Below are positions 25,791 to 34,866 of a stretch of 64,000 nucleotides of DNA, piece after piece; position 1 is the first letter of the stretch, and each line of letters opens with the position of its first letter. The stretch spans positions 62,001 through 126,000 of the forward strand of contig DATJZV010000026.1 in NCBI GenBank assembly GCA_035498715.1, in the 5' to 3' direction. Position numbers and translations under genes: made by a program. Origin of the DNA: DASPSR01 sp035498715 (GTDB taxonomy: Bacteria > Nitrospirota > UBA9217). The notes under the pieces were generated by a model. That model was not told the DNA's origin, did not search any database, and was given only the letters and a program-made list of their open reading frames with translations.

Positions 25791-26525
25791 ATGTCTAAGC
25801 CACCCCGTTTTTTTATATCCCCCGGGCAGGTTTCTGGCCCCGACATCACTATCACGGATGAGGACGTGCGCCATATCGCAACGGTGTTGCGCATGAAAAC
25901 CGGCGATCAACTGCTGCTGTGCGACGGACGCGGGACCGAGTACACCGTGAAAATTTCCGATATCAACAAATCTGCGATCAAAACGAATATCCTGGGCCAA
26001 ACTAAGAGCGTGATCAGGTATCCGCTCATCACCCTCGGCCAAGGGCTGCCCAAGTCCGACAAAATGGACTGGATCGTGCAGAAGGCGACGGAACTCGGTA
26101 CAGCGTCCATCGTGGCGCTCATCACCGAGCGGACGATCGTGAAGGTCAAAGACGAAGAAAAACGTCTTGTCCGATGGCGGAGGATCTGCCGTGAAGCGGC
26201 CATGCAGAGCAATCGTGCAGATATCCCGACGGTGGAAGGGATTCAGACCTTTAAAGATTATGTCCAGACGCTGCATCCCCGACCCGGGACCCTCCTCCTC
26301 CTTCCCTGGGAAGAGGGAACGGAGCCTATCAAAGGTGTGCTTCGGGCAAGGCCTGAAGTAAAAAATATCGTCATCCTCATCGGCCCCGAAGGCGGGTTCT
26401 CTGCGGCCGAGGCAGCATTGGCGAAAGATAAGGGCTTTCATGCGGTGAGCCTGGGGCCGAATATCCTCCGTACCGAAACCGCGACCGTGGCAGTGCTCGG
26501 CATAATCGGATACGAGTACTCGTAA
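25791..26525 (+). CDS. rsmE: 16S rRNA m3U1498 methyltransferase
   Basis: 244 residues. An N-terminal PUA-like region (DEDVRHIATVLRMKTGDQLL) is followed by the SPOUT domain with the RsmE blocks DWIVQKATELGT, SNRADIPTVE, VILIGPEGGFSAAEAALAK and SLGPNILRTETATVAVLGII; the last two form the knotted SAM site. It methylates N3 of U1498 in 16S rRNA. No ribosome site is evident before the ATG. Its neighbours (pcnB, rpiB-glyA) are housekeeping genes. Confidence 0.94.
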   Translation: MSKPPRFFISPGQVSGPDITITDEDVRHIATVLRMKTGDQLLLCDGRGTEYTVKISDINKSAIKTNILGQTKSVIRYPLITLGQGLPKSDKMDWIVQKATELGTASIVALITERTIVKVKDEEKRLVRWRRICREAAMQSNRADIPTVEGIQTFKDYVQTLHPRPGTLLLLPWEEGTEPIKGVLRARPEVKNIVILIGPEGGFSAAEAALAKDKGFHAVSLGPNILRTETATVAVLGIIGYEYS

Positions 26526-26617
26526 AGGAAGTTCCGGGTCCCTGGTTTTCGATCATGGGAGAGATGGTGTATCCTCAGACGGGTACCCTTATGCTAAGCG
26601 AAGAAGGATCACATCCT

Positions 26618-26823
26618 ATGAGGGCCCGTTCTTTTCTTACCAGATTCGCGTGGCTATCCATTGCTGCGGCGATCATTACTATCGGGCTCAAGACCGTGGC
26701 GGACCTTGTTACGGGCTCGGCTGGGCTGGGCTGCTGTCGGACACGCTGGAATCGCTTGTCAATCTTGCTGGAGCGCTCGCGGCGCTGGCAATGCTGACAA
26801 TCGCCGCCCGACCGGTCCCTCCC
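26618..26823 (+). pseudogene. Remnant of a cation diffusion facilitator (CDF) transporter
   Basis: The frame from ATG 26618 encodes FLTRFAWLSIAAAIITIGLK and TVADLVTGSAG, then after a frame change SDTLESLVNLAGALAALAML. Joined, these match the first two membrane helices of CDF metal-efflux proteins (the usual GLLSDALESLVNL segment). The frame is broken by a tandem GGGCT GGGCT at 26723-26732: removing one 5-bp copy restores it. The gene also stops short after ARPVPP, without the HxxGHGKAE region or later helices. It is a truncated, frameshifted relic. Confidence 0.75.
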
Positions 26824-26888
26824 GGTATTTTCCTTGACACAAAAACAGCAGAGATGTTAATATCAGCATCTACGGAAAGGCGGGCTTC

Positions 26889-27341
26889 ATGAAACTGGCG
26901 ATTGGCTGCGACCACGGCGGCTGGGAACTCAAGGAAGAGATCGCAAAATTCATAAAAACAATCAAGAATATAGAACTTGTTGACTACGGGACCGCGGGCA
27001 GGGACTCCGTGGACTATCCAGACTACGGGAAAAAGGTCTCTGAGGCGGTTTCGAACAGAGGCGTGGACCGTGGCATCCTGATCTGCGGTACGGGCATCGG
27101 CATGTCAATCGTCGCCAACCGGTATCCGAACGTTCGCGCTGCGCTCTGTCATGACCATTTCACAGCGCAGATGAGCCGGTTGCACAACGATGCCAATGTG
27201 CTGGTCATGGGCGAGCGGGTCATCGGCAAGGGCGTTGCACTGGAAATCGTGAAGACCTGGCTAGAGACTGAATTCGAGGGCGGGCGGCACCAGAAGCGGC
27301 TCGACAAGATACAGGAAATAGAAAAATCGATTAAAGGATAA
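26889..27341 (+). CDS. rpiB: Ribose-5-phosphate isomerase B
   Basis: 150 residues. RpiB hallmarks: IGCDHGGWELKEEI at the N-terminus, DYGTAGRDSVDYPDY, the active-site loop ILICGTGIGMSIVANRY with the catalytic cysteine, and RAALCHDHFTAQMSRLHNDA. It interconverts ribose-5-phosphate and ribulose-5-phosphate in the pentose-phosphate pathway. It is the first gene of a compact unit with glyA (4 bp gap), dCMP deaminase and nrdR, an order common in many bacteria. The ribosome site is AAGGCGGG. Confidence 0.96.
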   Translation: MKLAIGCDHGGWELKEEIAKFIKTIKNIELVDYGTAGRDSVDYPDYGKKVSEAVSNRGVDRGILICGTGIGMSIVANRYPNVRAALCHDHFTAQMSRLHNDANVLVMGERVIGKGVALEIVKTWLETEFEGGRHQKRLDKIQEIEKSIKG

Positions 27342-27345
27342 CACC

Positions 27346-28599
27346 ATGTCAGGACTCAAAGAGACGGACCCCGAAGTCTACAACGCGATCAAGGGCGAGG
27401 ACGAGCGCGAACTCTCCAAGATCGTCCTCATAGCATCGGAAAACTACGTGAGCCAGGCAGTGCTAGAGGCTCAGGGCTCGGTCTTCACGAATAAATATGC
27501 CGAGGGATACCCTAACCGGCGCTACTATGGTGGATGCGAGTTTGCCGACCAGGTTGAGTTGCTTGCCATCGAGCGTGCAAAGGCGCTCTTTGGCGCTGAA
27601 CACGTGAATGTCCAGCCCCACTCGGGTTCGCAGGCCAACATGGCCGCGTACTTCAGTGTCCTCCAGCCCGGCGATACCATCCTGGGCATGGCCCTCCCGC
27701 ACGGCGGGCACCTGACCCACGGAGCGTCGGTCAGCTTCTCGGGCATGCTTTACAAGTCCTTCTCCTACGGCGTGGACAAAAAAACAGAACTGCTCGACTA
27801 TGACGAATTAGAGCGGCTTGCCATGGAGCACAAACCGAAAATGATTGTCGCCGGTTATAGCGCCTATTCGAGGACCCTCGATTTCCCGAGGTTCCGGAGG
27901 ATTGCGGACAAAGTCGGCGCGTACCTGATGGCGGATATTGCTCACATCGCCGGGCTCGTTGCGGCGGGCGAACATCCAAGCCCGGTGCCCTACGCGGACT
28001 TCGTGACGACGACGACGCACAAGACCTTGCGCGGCCCGCGCGGGGGCATGATCATGTGCATGGAAAAGTTCGCCAAGGCAGTGGACAAGGCCATCTTCCC
28101 CGGGATCCAGGGCGGGCCGCTCGTGCACGTGATCGCGGCCAAGGCCGTCTCGTTTAAGGAAGCGCTCATGCCCGAGTTCAAGGACTACCAGCGCCAGGTC
28201 GTGAAGAACGCGAAAGCGCTGGCGCGGCGGCTGGCCGCGGATGGGTTCCGCATCGTTTCGGGGTCCACGGAAAACCACCTGATGCTCGTGGACCTGACTC
28301 CCAAGAACATTACCGGCAAAGACGCCGAGATCGCCCTCGACGCTGCAGGCATTACGTGCAACAAGAACAGCATTCCGTACGACCAGAAGCCTCCGGTGAC
28401 GACGAGCGGTATCCGGCTCGGCACACCGATCGTGACCACGCGCGGCATGCGCGAGCCAGAGATGAGGGTTATCGGCGACCTCATCTGCGAAGCGCTTGCG
28501 AACGCCAATGCGCCTGGCAAGCTCGCGGCTCTCAAAGAGCGAACCAAGGCGTTCTGCGCCAAATTCCCAATGTTCGCAATGGAAAAGGCCGAGGTGTAA
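27346..28599 (+). CDS. glyA: Serine hydroxymethyltransferase
   Basis: 417 residues. Conserved blocks: SENYVSQAVLEAQGSVFTNK, GYPNRRYYGGCEFAD, VQPHSGSQANMAAY, MADIAHIAGLVAAGEHPSPV and the PLP-lysine loop FVTTTTHKTLRGPRGG. It moves the serine C3 to tetrahydrofolate, giving glycine and methylene-THF for thymidylate and purine synthesis. Four bp separate it from rpiB, so the two are cotranscribed. Length is normal. Confidence 0.97.
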   Translation: MSGLKETDPEVYNAIKGEDERELSKIVLIASENYVSQAVLEAQGSVFTNKYAEGYPNRRYYGGCEFADQVELLAIERAKALFGAEHVNVQPHSGSQANMAAYFSVLQPGDTILGMALPHGGHLTHGASVSFSGMLYKSFSYGVDKKTELLDYDELERLAMEHKPKMIVAGYSAYSRTLDFPRFRRIADKVGAYLMADIAHIAGLVAAGEHPSPVPYADFVTTTTHKTLRGPRGGMIMCMEKFAKAVDKAIFPGIQGGPLVHVIAAKAVSFKEALMPEFKDYQRQVVKNAKALARRLAADGFRIVSGSTENHLMLVDLTPKNITGKDAEIALDAAGITCNKNSIPYDQKPPVTTSGIRLGTPIVTTRGMREPEMRVIGDLICEALANANAPGKLAALKERTKAFCAKFPMFAMEKAEV

Positions 28600-28742
28600 A
28601 TTTAATAATGTTCCAAAATCTCAAAATCAGAAGTTCCACAGAATAACCCATTGTAACGTTTCAATCGACAACCAGCTTGATGCTTGCAATTTCGGTTCTT
28701 GGAACTCATTCGAGATTTGGTACGTGTGATTTGGAGCTTACT

Positions 28743-29207
28743 ATGACCAGACCGTCCTGGGACGAATATTTTATGGAGATCGCGCACCTCGTGAAGAAGC
28801 GCGCCACATGCCTCCGGCGTCAGGTTGGAGCAGTGATCGTCAAAGACAAGAATATCCTCGCCACGGGGTACAACGGTGCGCCCTCCGGCATCGACCATTG
28901 CCTCGAGCGTGGCTGCCTGCGCGAGCAGCTCGGCATCCCGTCGGGCGAGCGGCACGAGATCTGCCGCGGCCTGCATGCGGAGCAGAACGCGATCATCCAG
29001 GCGGCCAAGCACGGCACGAGCATCGAGGGTGCCACGCTCTACTGCACGAACCAGCCCTGCGGCATCTGCGCCAAGATGATCATAAACGCGGGCGTGAAGC
29101 AGATCATCTATGAGGACGGCTACCCAGACGCCCTGGCCGCCGAGATGCTGAACGAATCCGGCATCAAGATCACGCAGTATAAGAAATCAGAACCAGTTCG
29201 CAGCTGA
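28743..29207 (+). CDS. dCMP deaminase (ComEB-type)
   Basis: 154 residues with start at 28743 (MTRPSWDEYF, the typical N-terminus; GGAG 8 nt upstream). The zinc site is GLHAEQNAI (H78, catalytic E80) with C106 and C109 in NQPCGICAKM. Residues ATGYNGAPSGIDHC match deoxycytidylate deaminases. It converts dCMP to dUMP, the substrate of thymidylate synthase, which fits its place between glyA (one-carbon supply) and nrdR (dNTP control). Confidence 0.93.
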   Translation: MTRPSWDEYFMEIAHLVKKRATCLRRQVGAVIVKDKNILATGYNGAPSGIDHCLERGCLREQLGIPSGERHEICRGLHAEQNAIIQAAKHGTSIEGATLYCTNQPCGICAKMIINAGVKQIIYEDGYPDALAAEMLNESGIKITQYKKSEPVRS

Positions 29208-29210
29208 TGC

Positions 29211-29251
29211 CTCATGGTTGATACCAGTTTCTACGAGCTTCAAACCATGAG
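29211..29251. repeat. Inverted repeat between the dCMP deaminase gene and nrdR
   Basis: CTCATGGTT (29211-29219) pairs with AACCATGAG (29243-29251) over a 23-nt loop, directly after the stop of the deaminase gene. A further AAACCATG copy overlaps the nrdR start (29271-29278), so CTCATGGTT could also sequester that start codon. No NrdR-box-like site is seen here. Confidence 0.35.
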
Positions 29252-29275
29252 ACAAGAGCCATAACGAGCCAAACC

Positions 29276-29824
29276 ATGCGCTGTCCCTATTGTTCCAGCA
29301 TTGACAATAAAGTGGTGGATTCCCGGATGGGGAAGGAAGGCGACTCCATCAGGCGCAGGCGCGAGTGCCTCAAGTGCGAGGGCCGGTTCACCACGTACGA
29401 GCGCGTCGAAGAAGTGCTGCCGTCGGTCATTAAGAAGGATGGGCGTCGCGAGCCCTTCGACCGGTTGAAGATCTTGAACGGGCTCAAGAAGGCATGCGAG
29501 AAGCGTCCCATAAGCACGGAGATGCTCGAAAAGACCGTGGAGGAGATTGAGAAGTCCCTCCAGGAGAAGGGTCTGAAGGAAATACCAAGCACGGTCATCG
29601 GCGAGGAAGTAATGGAACGGTTGCATAAGCTGGACGAAGTCGCCTACGTCCGTTTTGCTTCGGTCTACCGGTCTTTCCGGGACATCAACGAGTTTATGAG
29701 CGAGCTCAAAGACATCCTGAGCAACAAGGAAATGAAGGCCGTGAAGGAGACCACCGAAAAGCCACAGAAGCCGGAAGACAAAAGTCCGAAGCCGGAGAAA
29801 TTATCCTTGCCTCTTGATACGTAG
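29276..29824 (+). CDS. nrdR: Transcriptional repressor NrdR
   Basis: 182 residues. A zinc ribbon, MRCPYCSSIDNKVVDSR and later CLKCEGRFTTYERVE, is followed by an ATP-cone (about 49-139, IKKDGRREPFDRLKILNGL; VAYVRFASVYRSF). It senses ATP/dATP and represses ribonucleotide reductase genes. Beyond residue 150 it has a Lys/Glu/Pro-rich tail absent from most NrdR proteins (usually about 150 residues), presumably disordered. It sits at the end of the nucleotide-metabolism cluster. Confidence 0.95.
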   Translation: MRCPYCSSIDNKVVDSRMGKEGDSIRRRRECLKCEGRFTTYERVEEVLPSVIKKDGRREPFDRLKILNGLKKACEKRPISTEMLEKTVEEIEKSLQEKGLKEIPSTVIGEEVMERLHKLDEVAYVRFASVYRSFRDINEFMSELKDILSNKEMKAVKETTEKPQKPEDKSPKPEKLSLPLDT

Positions 29825-29850
29825 ACCCTTGACCTCTGTGATCACATCCT

Positions 29851-32034
29851 ATGACCGACCTTATCGCTGATATAGCCGTCGGTGTTTCCGTAAACAAAAC
29901 CTTCCACTACCATATCCCCGAGGAGATGACCGGACGTCTTGTAATTGGTTCACGTGTGCTCGTCCCGTTCGGCAGCAGGCGCATCGCCGGAACGGTGATC
30001 GCCTTTTCAAACAAGACCGATGTGGCCGGCCTCAAATCCATCATCGAAATCCTCGACTATCCCCTCATGACGGAACTCCTCACCCTCGCTCGCTGGATGT
30101 CCGACTATTATATGTATCCTCTCGGTCAGACCATCGAAGTCATGGTGCCCAAAGCCGTTTCGCGCGCAAAACCCAAAAAGAAAAAGTATATCCGCCTGTT
30201 GTCAATACCTCTCCCCGGTGGGGAAAGCGGTAAGGTGAGGGGAAAGAAGCAAGCCGAGCTTGTGCGGCTTCTTTCGGACCTGGGCGAGATGGCTAGCGAT
30301 GAGCTCCGTGCATTCTCGTCTCAAACCATAAGATCCTTGAGCAATGCGGGGATCGTCGAGATCATTGAGCGGGAAACTCTCGTCGCTGCAGCGCCTGAAG
30401 GTTTTACCCCAAGCACTCCGCCCCTGCTCATGCCCGAGCAGGCCGGGGCAGTACAAGGAATCACAGAAGCGATTGCCGCCAGACGCTTCGAGGTATTTCT
30501 GCTCCATGGCGTGACCGGAAGCGGCAAGACCGAGGTTTATCTCCAGATCATTGCGAGGCTCGCCAATACGGGTAGCGGTGCAATCGTGCTGGTGCCCGAA
30601 ATCGCGCTCACGCCGCAGCTCCTCGCAAGGTTCAGGGGGCGCTTCGGCAACCGCGTTGCCGTCCTTCATAGCGGGCTCACGGACCGCGAGCGGGCCGGCG
30701 AATATCGGCGCATTCAGGCAGGTCAGGTGGATGTCGTCGTCGGCGCTCGTTCGGCGATCTTCGCCCCGTTTGGACGCATAGGGCTTATCATAGTCGACGA
30801 AGAGCATGAGAATTCGTACAAGCAGGATGAGGGGCTCCACTACCATGCGCGGGACGTTGCGGTCATGCGCGCAAAGTTTCAGGGTGCCGTTGCTGTGCTT
30901 GGCTCTGCCACACCGTCCCTTGAAAGCTACTACAACGCAAAGAGCGGCAAATATCGATATCTCCATATGGCTCACCGCGTGGACCACCGTCCCATGCCCG
31001 AGGTAGCGGTGGTCGACCTGAAAGTCCTGCCCAAGTCCTCGCTCTATTCTCCAGTTCTCGTAGAGCAGATCAAACAGCGGCTCGAAAAGAACGAGCAGGC
31101 TCTCCTCCTCCTGAACCGTAGAGGGTTCTCGTCCGTACTTATCTGTGGGGACTGTGGCGAGGCCGTAAAATGCCCGAGCTGCAGCGTGTCACTCACCTTT
31201 CACAAGGCGGAACAGAAGCTGAAGTGCCACTACTGCGGATATCTCATTCGGCCGCCAGACCGATGTCCGTCGTGCTCGAGCATCAACCTGAAGTTGCTTG
31301 GCTCAGGCACGCAGAAGATCGAAGAAGAGCTGAGGGCACTTTTTCCTGGTGCACGCATAAAGAGAATGGACAGCGACACGGTCAAAGGCAGGCAGGCGTA
31401 CGATACTCTGCTCAGGCAGGTTGACCGGCGGGAGGTGGATATCCTGCTCGGAACGCAGATGGTCGCGAAGGGACACGATTTCCCATCGGTGACCCTCGTC
31501 GGCGTTGTGGACGCTGATGTCGGGCTGAACCTGCCTGACTTCCGGTCATCGGAAAAGACCTTCCAGCTCATTACCCAGGCCGCGGGCAGGGCCGGGCGGG
31601 GAGAGACCGCGGGTGAAGTGATCATCCAGACCATGAACCCGCGCCACTATTCCATCCAGCACAGCAGGACCCACAACTACGAAGGGTTCTATGATGAAGA
31701 GATTTCGTACCGGAGGGAACTCGGGTATCCGCCGGTCGGGCGGATAATCAAGCTCGAAGTGAAAAGCGTCAATGAGTCCCACGCCGCTGAAGCTGCGAAG
31801 ACCGCGCAGACCCGTATGCGCAGCCTGATGCGGGGAAAAGAGACCATACTCCTGGGTCCCGCGCCCGCGCCGATAGCAAGGGTGCGCGGTCGGTATCGAT
31901 TCCAGCTGCTCCTGCTTTCTCAGAAACGTGACCTGATCAGATCCCTGGCCGAAGAGGGTAGGAATATCGTGGAAGAGAAGTTTGGCAGGAAGTGCAAGGT
32001 AATCGTGGACGTGGACCCGATGAATCTGATGTGA
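29851..32034 (+). CDS. priA: Primosomal protein N' (replication-restart helicase)
   Basis: 727 residues. An N-terminal DNA-binding domain (ADIAVGVSVNKTFHYHIPEE) is followed by the helicase core with Walker A HGVTGSGKTEVY, VPEIALTPQL, VGARSAIFAPF and DEEH. The zinc-binding insert has eight cysteines (CGDCGEAVKCPSC, CHYCGYL, CPSC), then GTQKIEEEL, GTQMVAKGHDF and QAAGRAGRGETAGEV. It reloads the replisome at stalled forks. Normal length; it starts 26 bp after nrdR. Confidence 0.96.
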   Translation: MTDLIADIAVGVSVNKTFHYHIPEEMTGRLVIGSRVLVPFGSRRIAGTVIAFSNKTDVAGLKSIIEILDYPLMTELLTLARWMSDYYMYPLGQTIEVMVPKAVSRAKPKKKKYIRLLSIPLPGGESGKVRGKKQAELVRLLSDLGEMASDELRAFSSQTIRSLSNAGIVEIIERETLVAAAPEGFTPSTPPLLMPEQAGAVQGITEAIAARRFEVFLLHGVTGSGKTEVYLQIIARLANTGSGAIVLVPEIALTPQLLARFRGRFGNRVAVLHSGLTDRERAGEYRRIQAGQVDVVVGARSAIFAPFGRIGLIIVDEEHENSYKQDEGLHYHARDVAVMRAKFQGAVAVLGSATPSLESYYNAKSGKYRYLHMAHRVDHRPMPEVAVVDLKVLPKSSLYSPVLVEQIKQRLEKNEQALLLLNRRGFSSVLICGDCGEAVKCPSCSVSLTFHKAEQKLKCHYCGYLIRPPDRCPSCSSINLKLLGSGTQKIEEELRALFPGARIKRMDSDTVKGRQAYDTLLRQVDRREVDILLGTQMVAKGHDFPSVTLVGVVDADVGLNLPDFRSSEKTFQLITQAAGRAGRGETAGEVIIQTMNPRHYSIQHSRTHNYEGFYDEEISYRRELGYPPVGRIIKLEVKSVNESHAAEAAKTAQTRMRSLMRGKETILLGPAPAPIARVRGRYRFQLLLLSQKRDLIRSLAEEGRNIVEEKFGRKCKVIVDVDPMNLM

Positions 32035-32211
32035 TACGTATAAGGCAAATGAAATAGCTGCCGAATTGGAAAAAAAATTCCGCGAAGATCCTAGAGTTGC
32101 AAAGAAAGCACTAATTTTCATTTTATGCTTTTAAAAGCTTTCGCAAGATTTGCGCATATGAAAATCTTTTTGCACAGTCTTGTCCGAGTCAGGGAATGAT
32201 CGATGCCAGCC

Positions 32212-33747
32212 TCAGTGCGCTGGAGGAGGGCCACTGGATGCCGCAGCGCGTTTCATCAGGAATACGAGTGGTAAAACGCAGAGGATCAGGGCGCAGATGG
32301 TCAGGAAGGCATCGGTGAAGGCGAGGGTCGTAGATTGCCGGACCAGCTCCCGGTACATCAGGCCGTCGGCACCGGCTGGTGGCAGCCCTTGTGATCCTAG
32401 GAAAGCCCCTATTCTGTCCCGGTAAATAGAATAAGCCGGATCGAAAGGGTTCAGATGCTCCACGAGACGCGTCTGATGAAACTGGGCGCGCCGGGAGAGC
32501 ATGGTCGTCGTAAAGGCGATGCCTACGCTGCCCCCCAGGTTTCGGAGCAGGTTGTAAAGAGAACTTGCCTCGGTCATATTCTCCCGGGGGATGTGGGAGA
32601 GGGTCATCGTGGTGAGCGGTATGAAGGTCAAACCCATGCCGATGCCTAGGATCGTGCGGGGCCAGACAAAGGTCCAGAAGTCCGTGGTGAGATTGAACTG
32701 CGACATCATGTAGGTGCTGAGGGCGCAGATCAATATACCGATGGCAAGAAGGCGCTTGGGATTGACTTTGCTTATCAGTTTGCCAGCAAAAGGCATGGCG
32801 AGCATAGTGGCCAAGCCACCGGGACCGAGCACAAGGCCGGCATAAAATGACGTATACCCCATGATCGACTGGAGAAAAATGGGCAGAAGCACGATGCTTC
32901 CGAAGAGGTTCAGGAAGACGAAGAACATCACCGTGGCGCCGCTCGTGAACGTACGGTCCTTGAACAGCCGGAGGTTGACGATGGGATGTTCGGAATAGTA
33001 CTCATTGATCACCAAGAGCACAAGCGATACAACCGAGATGATTGCGAAGGTCACGATGAGGTTCGAAGCAAACCAGTCCTCATTCTCCCCTTTATCAAGG
33101 ATGAACTGGAGAGAGCCCAGACCAGCGGCAAGGAACGCAAGGCCCCAATAGTCGATCTTCATTTTGACGCGCTTCATGTATGGAGGGTCCTGGATCACGA
33201 TGATGTTCATGATGATGGAAAGGATACCGATGGGGATGTTGATATAGAAGATCCAGCGCCAGGACCAGTTGTCCGTGATCCAGCCGCCGAGCACGGGGCC
33301 GACAATGGGACCAAGCATGGCACCCATGCCGAAGATGGCCATGGCCGTGCCGTGTTTTTCACGGGGAAAGGTTTCGAGCAGGATCGACTGGCTCAGCGGA
33401 ACGAGCCCACCGCCTCCGATGCCCTGGACGATCCTAAAGAAAACGAGGCTTTGGAGGCTCCAAGCCGACCCGCACATGAACGAGCTGAAGGTGAAGAGGG
33501 CTATTGAGGCGATTAGGTAATTTTTTCTACCGATAAGCCGGGAGAGCCACCCTGCCATAGGGATGATGATGGCGTTCGACACGAGGTAGGCAGTGATGGT
33601 CCATGTGGACTCGTCAATGCCTGCGGACAGCGATCCCCTGATGTGATTGAGCGAGACGTTCACGACCGAAGTGTCGATGATCTCGATCAAAGTCGGGAGC
33701 ATTACCGTGAGGGCGACGAGGCCGCGGCTCATGGTGCCTCTGTTCAT
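32212..33747 (-). CDS. EmrB/QacA-type (DHA2) major facilitator efflux pump
   Basis: 511 residues with about 14 membrane helices. DHA2 signatures are present: LPTLIEIIDTSVVNVSLNHI, the motif A region GWLSRLIGRKN, IVQGIGGGGLVPLSQSIL and the helix-5 motif C GAMLGPIVGPVLGGWI. It should export drugs or metabolites using the proton gradient together with the adaptor and outer-membrane genes just upstream. Its ATG overlaps the adaptor stop by 4 bp (ATGA), so the two are translationally coupled. Confidence 0.93.
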   Translation of the reverse strand: MNRGTMSRGLVALTVMLPTLIEIIDTSVVNVSLNHIRGSLSAGIDESTWTITAYLVSNAIIIPMAGWLSRLIGRKNYLIASIALFTFSSFMCGSAWSLQSLVFFRIVQGIGGGGLVPLSQSILLETFPREKHGTAMAIFGMGAMLGPIVGPVLGGWITDNWSWRWIFYINIPIGILSIIMNIIVIQDPPYMKRVKMKIDYWGLAFLAAGLGSLQFILDKGENEDWFASNLIVTFAIISVVSLVLLVINEYYSEHPIVNLRLFKDRTFTSGATVMFFVFLNLFGSIVLLPIFLQSIMGYTSFYAGLVLGPGGLATMLAMPFAGKLISKVNPKRLLAIGILICALSTYMMSQFNLTTDFWTFVWPRTILGIGMGLTFIPLTTMTLSHIPRENMTEASSLYNLLRNLGGSVGIAFTTTMLSRRAQFHQTRLVEHLNPFDPAYSIYRDRIGAFLGSQGLPPAGADGLMYRELVRQSTTLAFTDAFLTICALILCVLPLVFLMKRAAASSGPPPAH

Positions 33748-34757
33748 TTTGCGATCACCGTGGGCACTACAGACATGCCGATCCTCAGGATGTGCTCCCT
33801 GTCCGTTCCTTCCTCGAGGACGATCTTGACCGGTATCCGCTGTACTACCTTGACATAGTTGCCTGTGGCGTTCTCCGCAGGGAACAACGAAAAAGTCACG
33901 CCGGTCCCGGCCATGATGCTGTCGACCTTGCCTCTAAACATCTTCCCCGGATAAGAGTCCACCTCGATCCGCACTGACTGTCCCGGGCGGATGTTCTCCA
34001 TCTGTGTCTCTTTAAAGTTCGCCGTTACCCAGATGTCATTCAGTCCGACTACGGCCATAAGCGGCTGGCCTGGCTGGATCTGGTTCCCGATCTGAGCCGA
34101 CTTCTTCGTGACGTAGCCGTCAACCGGCGCATAGATCTTCGTGTACTGATAGTTAAGCTCGGCCAGCGTTGCTGCTGCTTCCTTCTGCTTGATCGTGGAC
34201 GCCTGTGTCAGCTTCTGCGATTCCGCCGACCGGAGCTGCTCTTCTGCCGCCTTCACTTGGGCCACGGCCACCTCATAGGCTGTCATGGCTCGGTCGTAGC
34301 GGTCTCGGGGGAGGACCTCCTTCTGATAGAGGTTCTCGGACCGGGTCTTCTCGATCTCTGCCAGCTTGAGGTTCGCCCGCTGTAGTTCGAGGTTCGCCCT
34401 GGCCGCCGCGATCCGCGTCTCGGCCTCGTCAAGCTTCGCTTTTTCCGCACTGACAGAGGACGACGCTTCGCGGAATCGCGCTCCGTAATCCGCTGGATCG
34501 ATCTCCAGCAGAAGGTCTCCTTTATTCACGGACTGGTTGTCCGTGACTAAGATCTCCTTCACCGTGCCGTCGATCTTCGCCGCGATCGTATGGATGTTCC
34601 CGTCGATGAAAGCGTCATCGGTCGAGACGTGTGTCCTGCGGTACCCTGTGTAGAAATAACCAGCGATCAGGCCGACGAGGACAACACCCCCGACGATCAG
34701 GAAGGCCTTCTTCTTTTTTTGATTGTTATTGCTATCTTTCGTCTGTGCCTCTGCCAT
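33744..34757 (-). CDS. EmrA/HlyD-type membrane fusion protein
   Basis: 337 residues. A Lys-rich N-terminus leads into one membrane helix (about residues 18-36, FLIVGGVVLVGLIAGYFY), the HlyD-family segment THVSTDDAFIDGNIHTIAAK, a long alpha-hairpin coiled coil (about residues 85-180) and the lipoyl/beta-barrel half (YAPVDGYVTKKSAQIGNQI, VTANFKETQMENI). It links the inner-membrane pump to the TolC-like channel across the periplasm. A GGAGATCC ribosome site precedes the start. Middle gene of the three-gene efflux operon. Confidence 0.93.
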   Translation of the reverse strand: MAEAQTKDSNNNQKKKKAFLIVGGVVLVGLIAGYFYTGYRRTHVSTDDAFIDGNIHTIAAKIDGTVKEILVTDNQSVNKGDLLLEIDPADYGARFREASSSVSAEKAKLDEAETRIAAARANLELQRANLKLAEIEKTRSENLYQKEVLPRDRYDRAMTAYEVAVAQVKAAEEQLRSAESQKLTQASTIKQKEAAATLAELNYQYTKIYAPVDGYVTKKSAQIGNQIQPGQPLMAVVGLNDIWVTANFKETQMENIRPGQSVRIEVDSYPGKMFRGKVDSIMAGTGVTFSLFPAENATGNYVKVVQRIPVKIVLEEGTDREHILRIGMSVVPTVIAK

Positions 34758-34792
34758 ACTGGATCTCCTCGATGATTATGACAACGGGCAGA

Positions 34793-34856
34793 GAGCAAGG
34801 GCATGGAGCCAAAAAACGCCACATGGCCCTGTTACCTCATGCTCTTTGCTCCATGC
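34793..34856. repeat. Intercistronic hairpin in the efflux operon
   Basis: GAGCAAGGGCATG (34793-34805) pairs with CATGCTCTTTGCTC (34838-34851) with one bulge and one G-U pair. Alternatively GCATGGAGC (34801-34809) pairs perfectly with GCTCCATGC (34848-34856). The structure fills the 110-bp gap between the TolC-like and EmrA-like genes, and could attenuate or stabilise part of the operon message. Confidence 0.5.
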
Positions 34857-34866
34857 TTCCTTCAAT

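Noticed and set aside
32030..32130. Open stretch after priA with helix-like sequence (ANEIAAELEKKF...)
   Set aside because: Only about 33 codons, no start codon with a ribosome site; cannot be told from chance.
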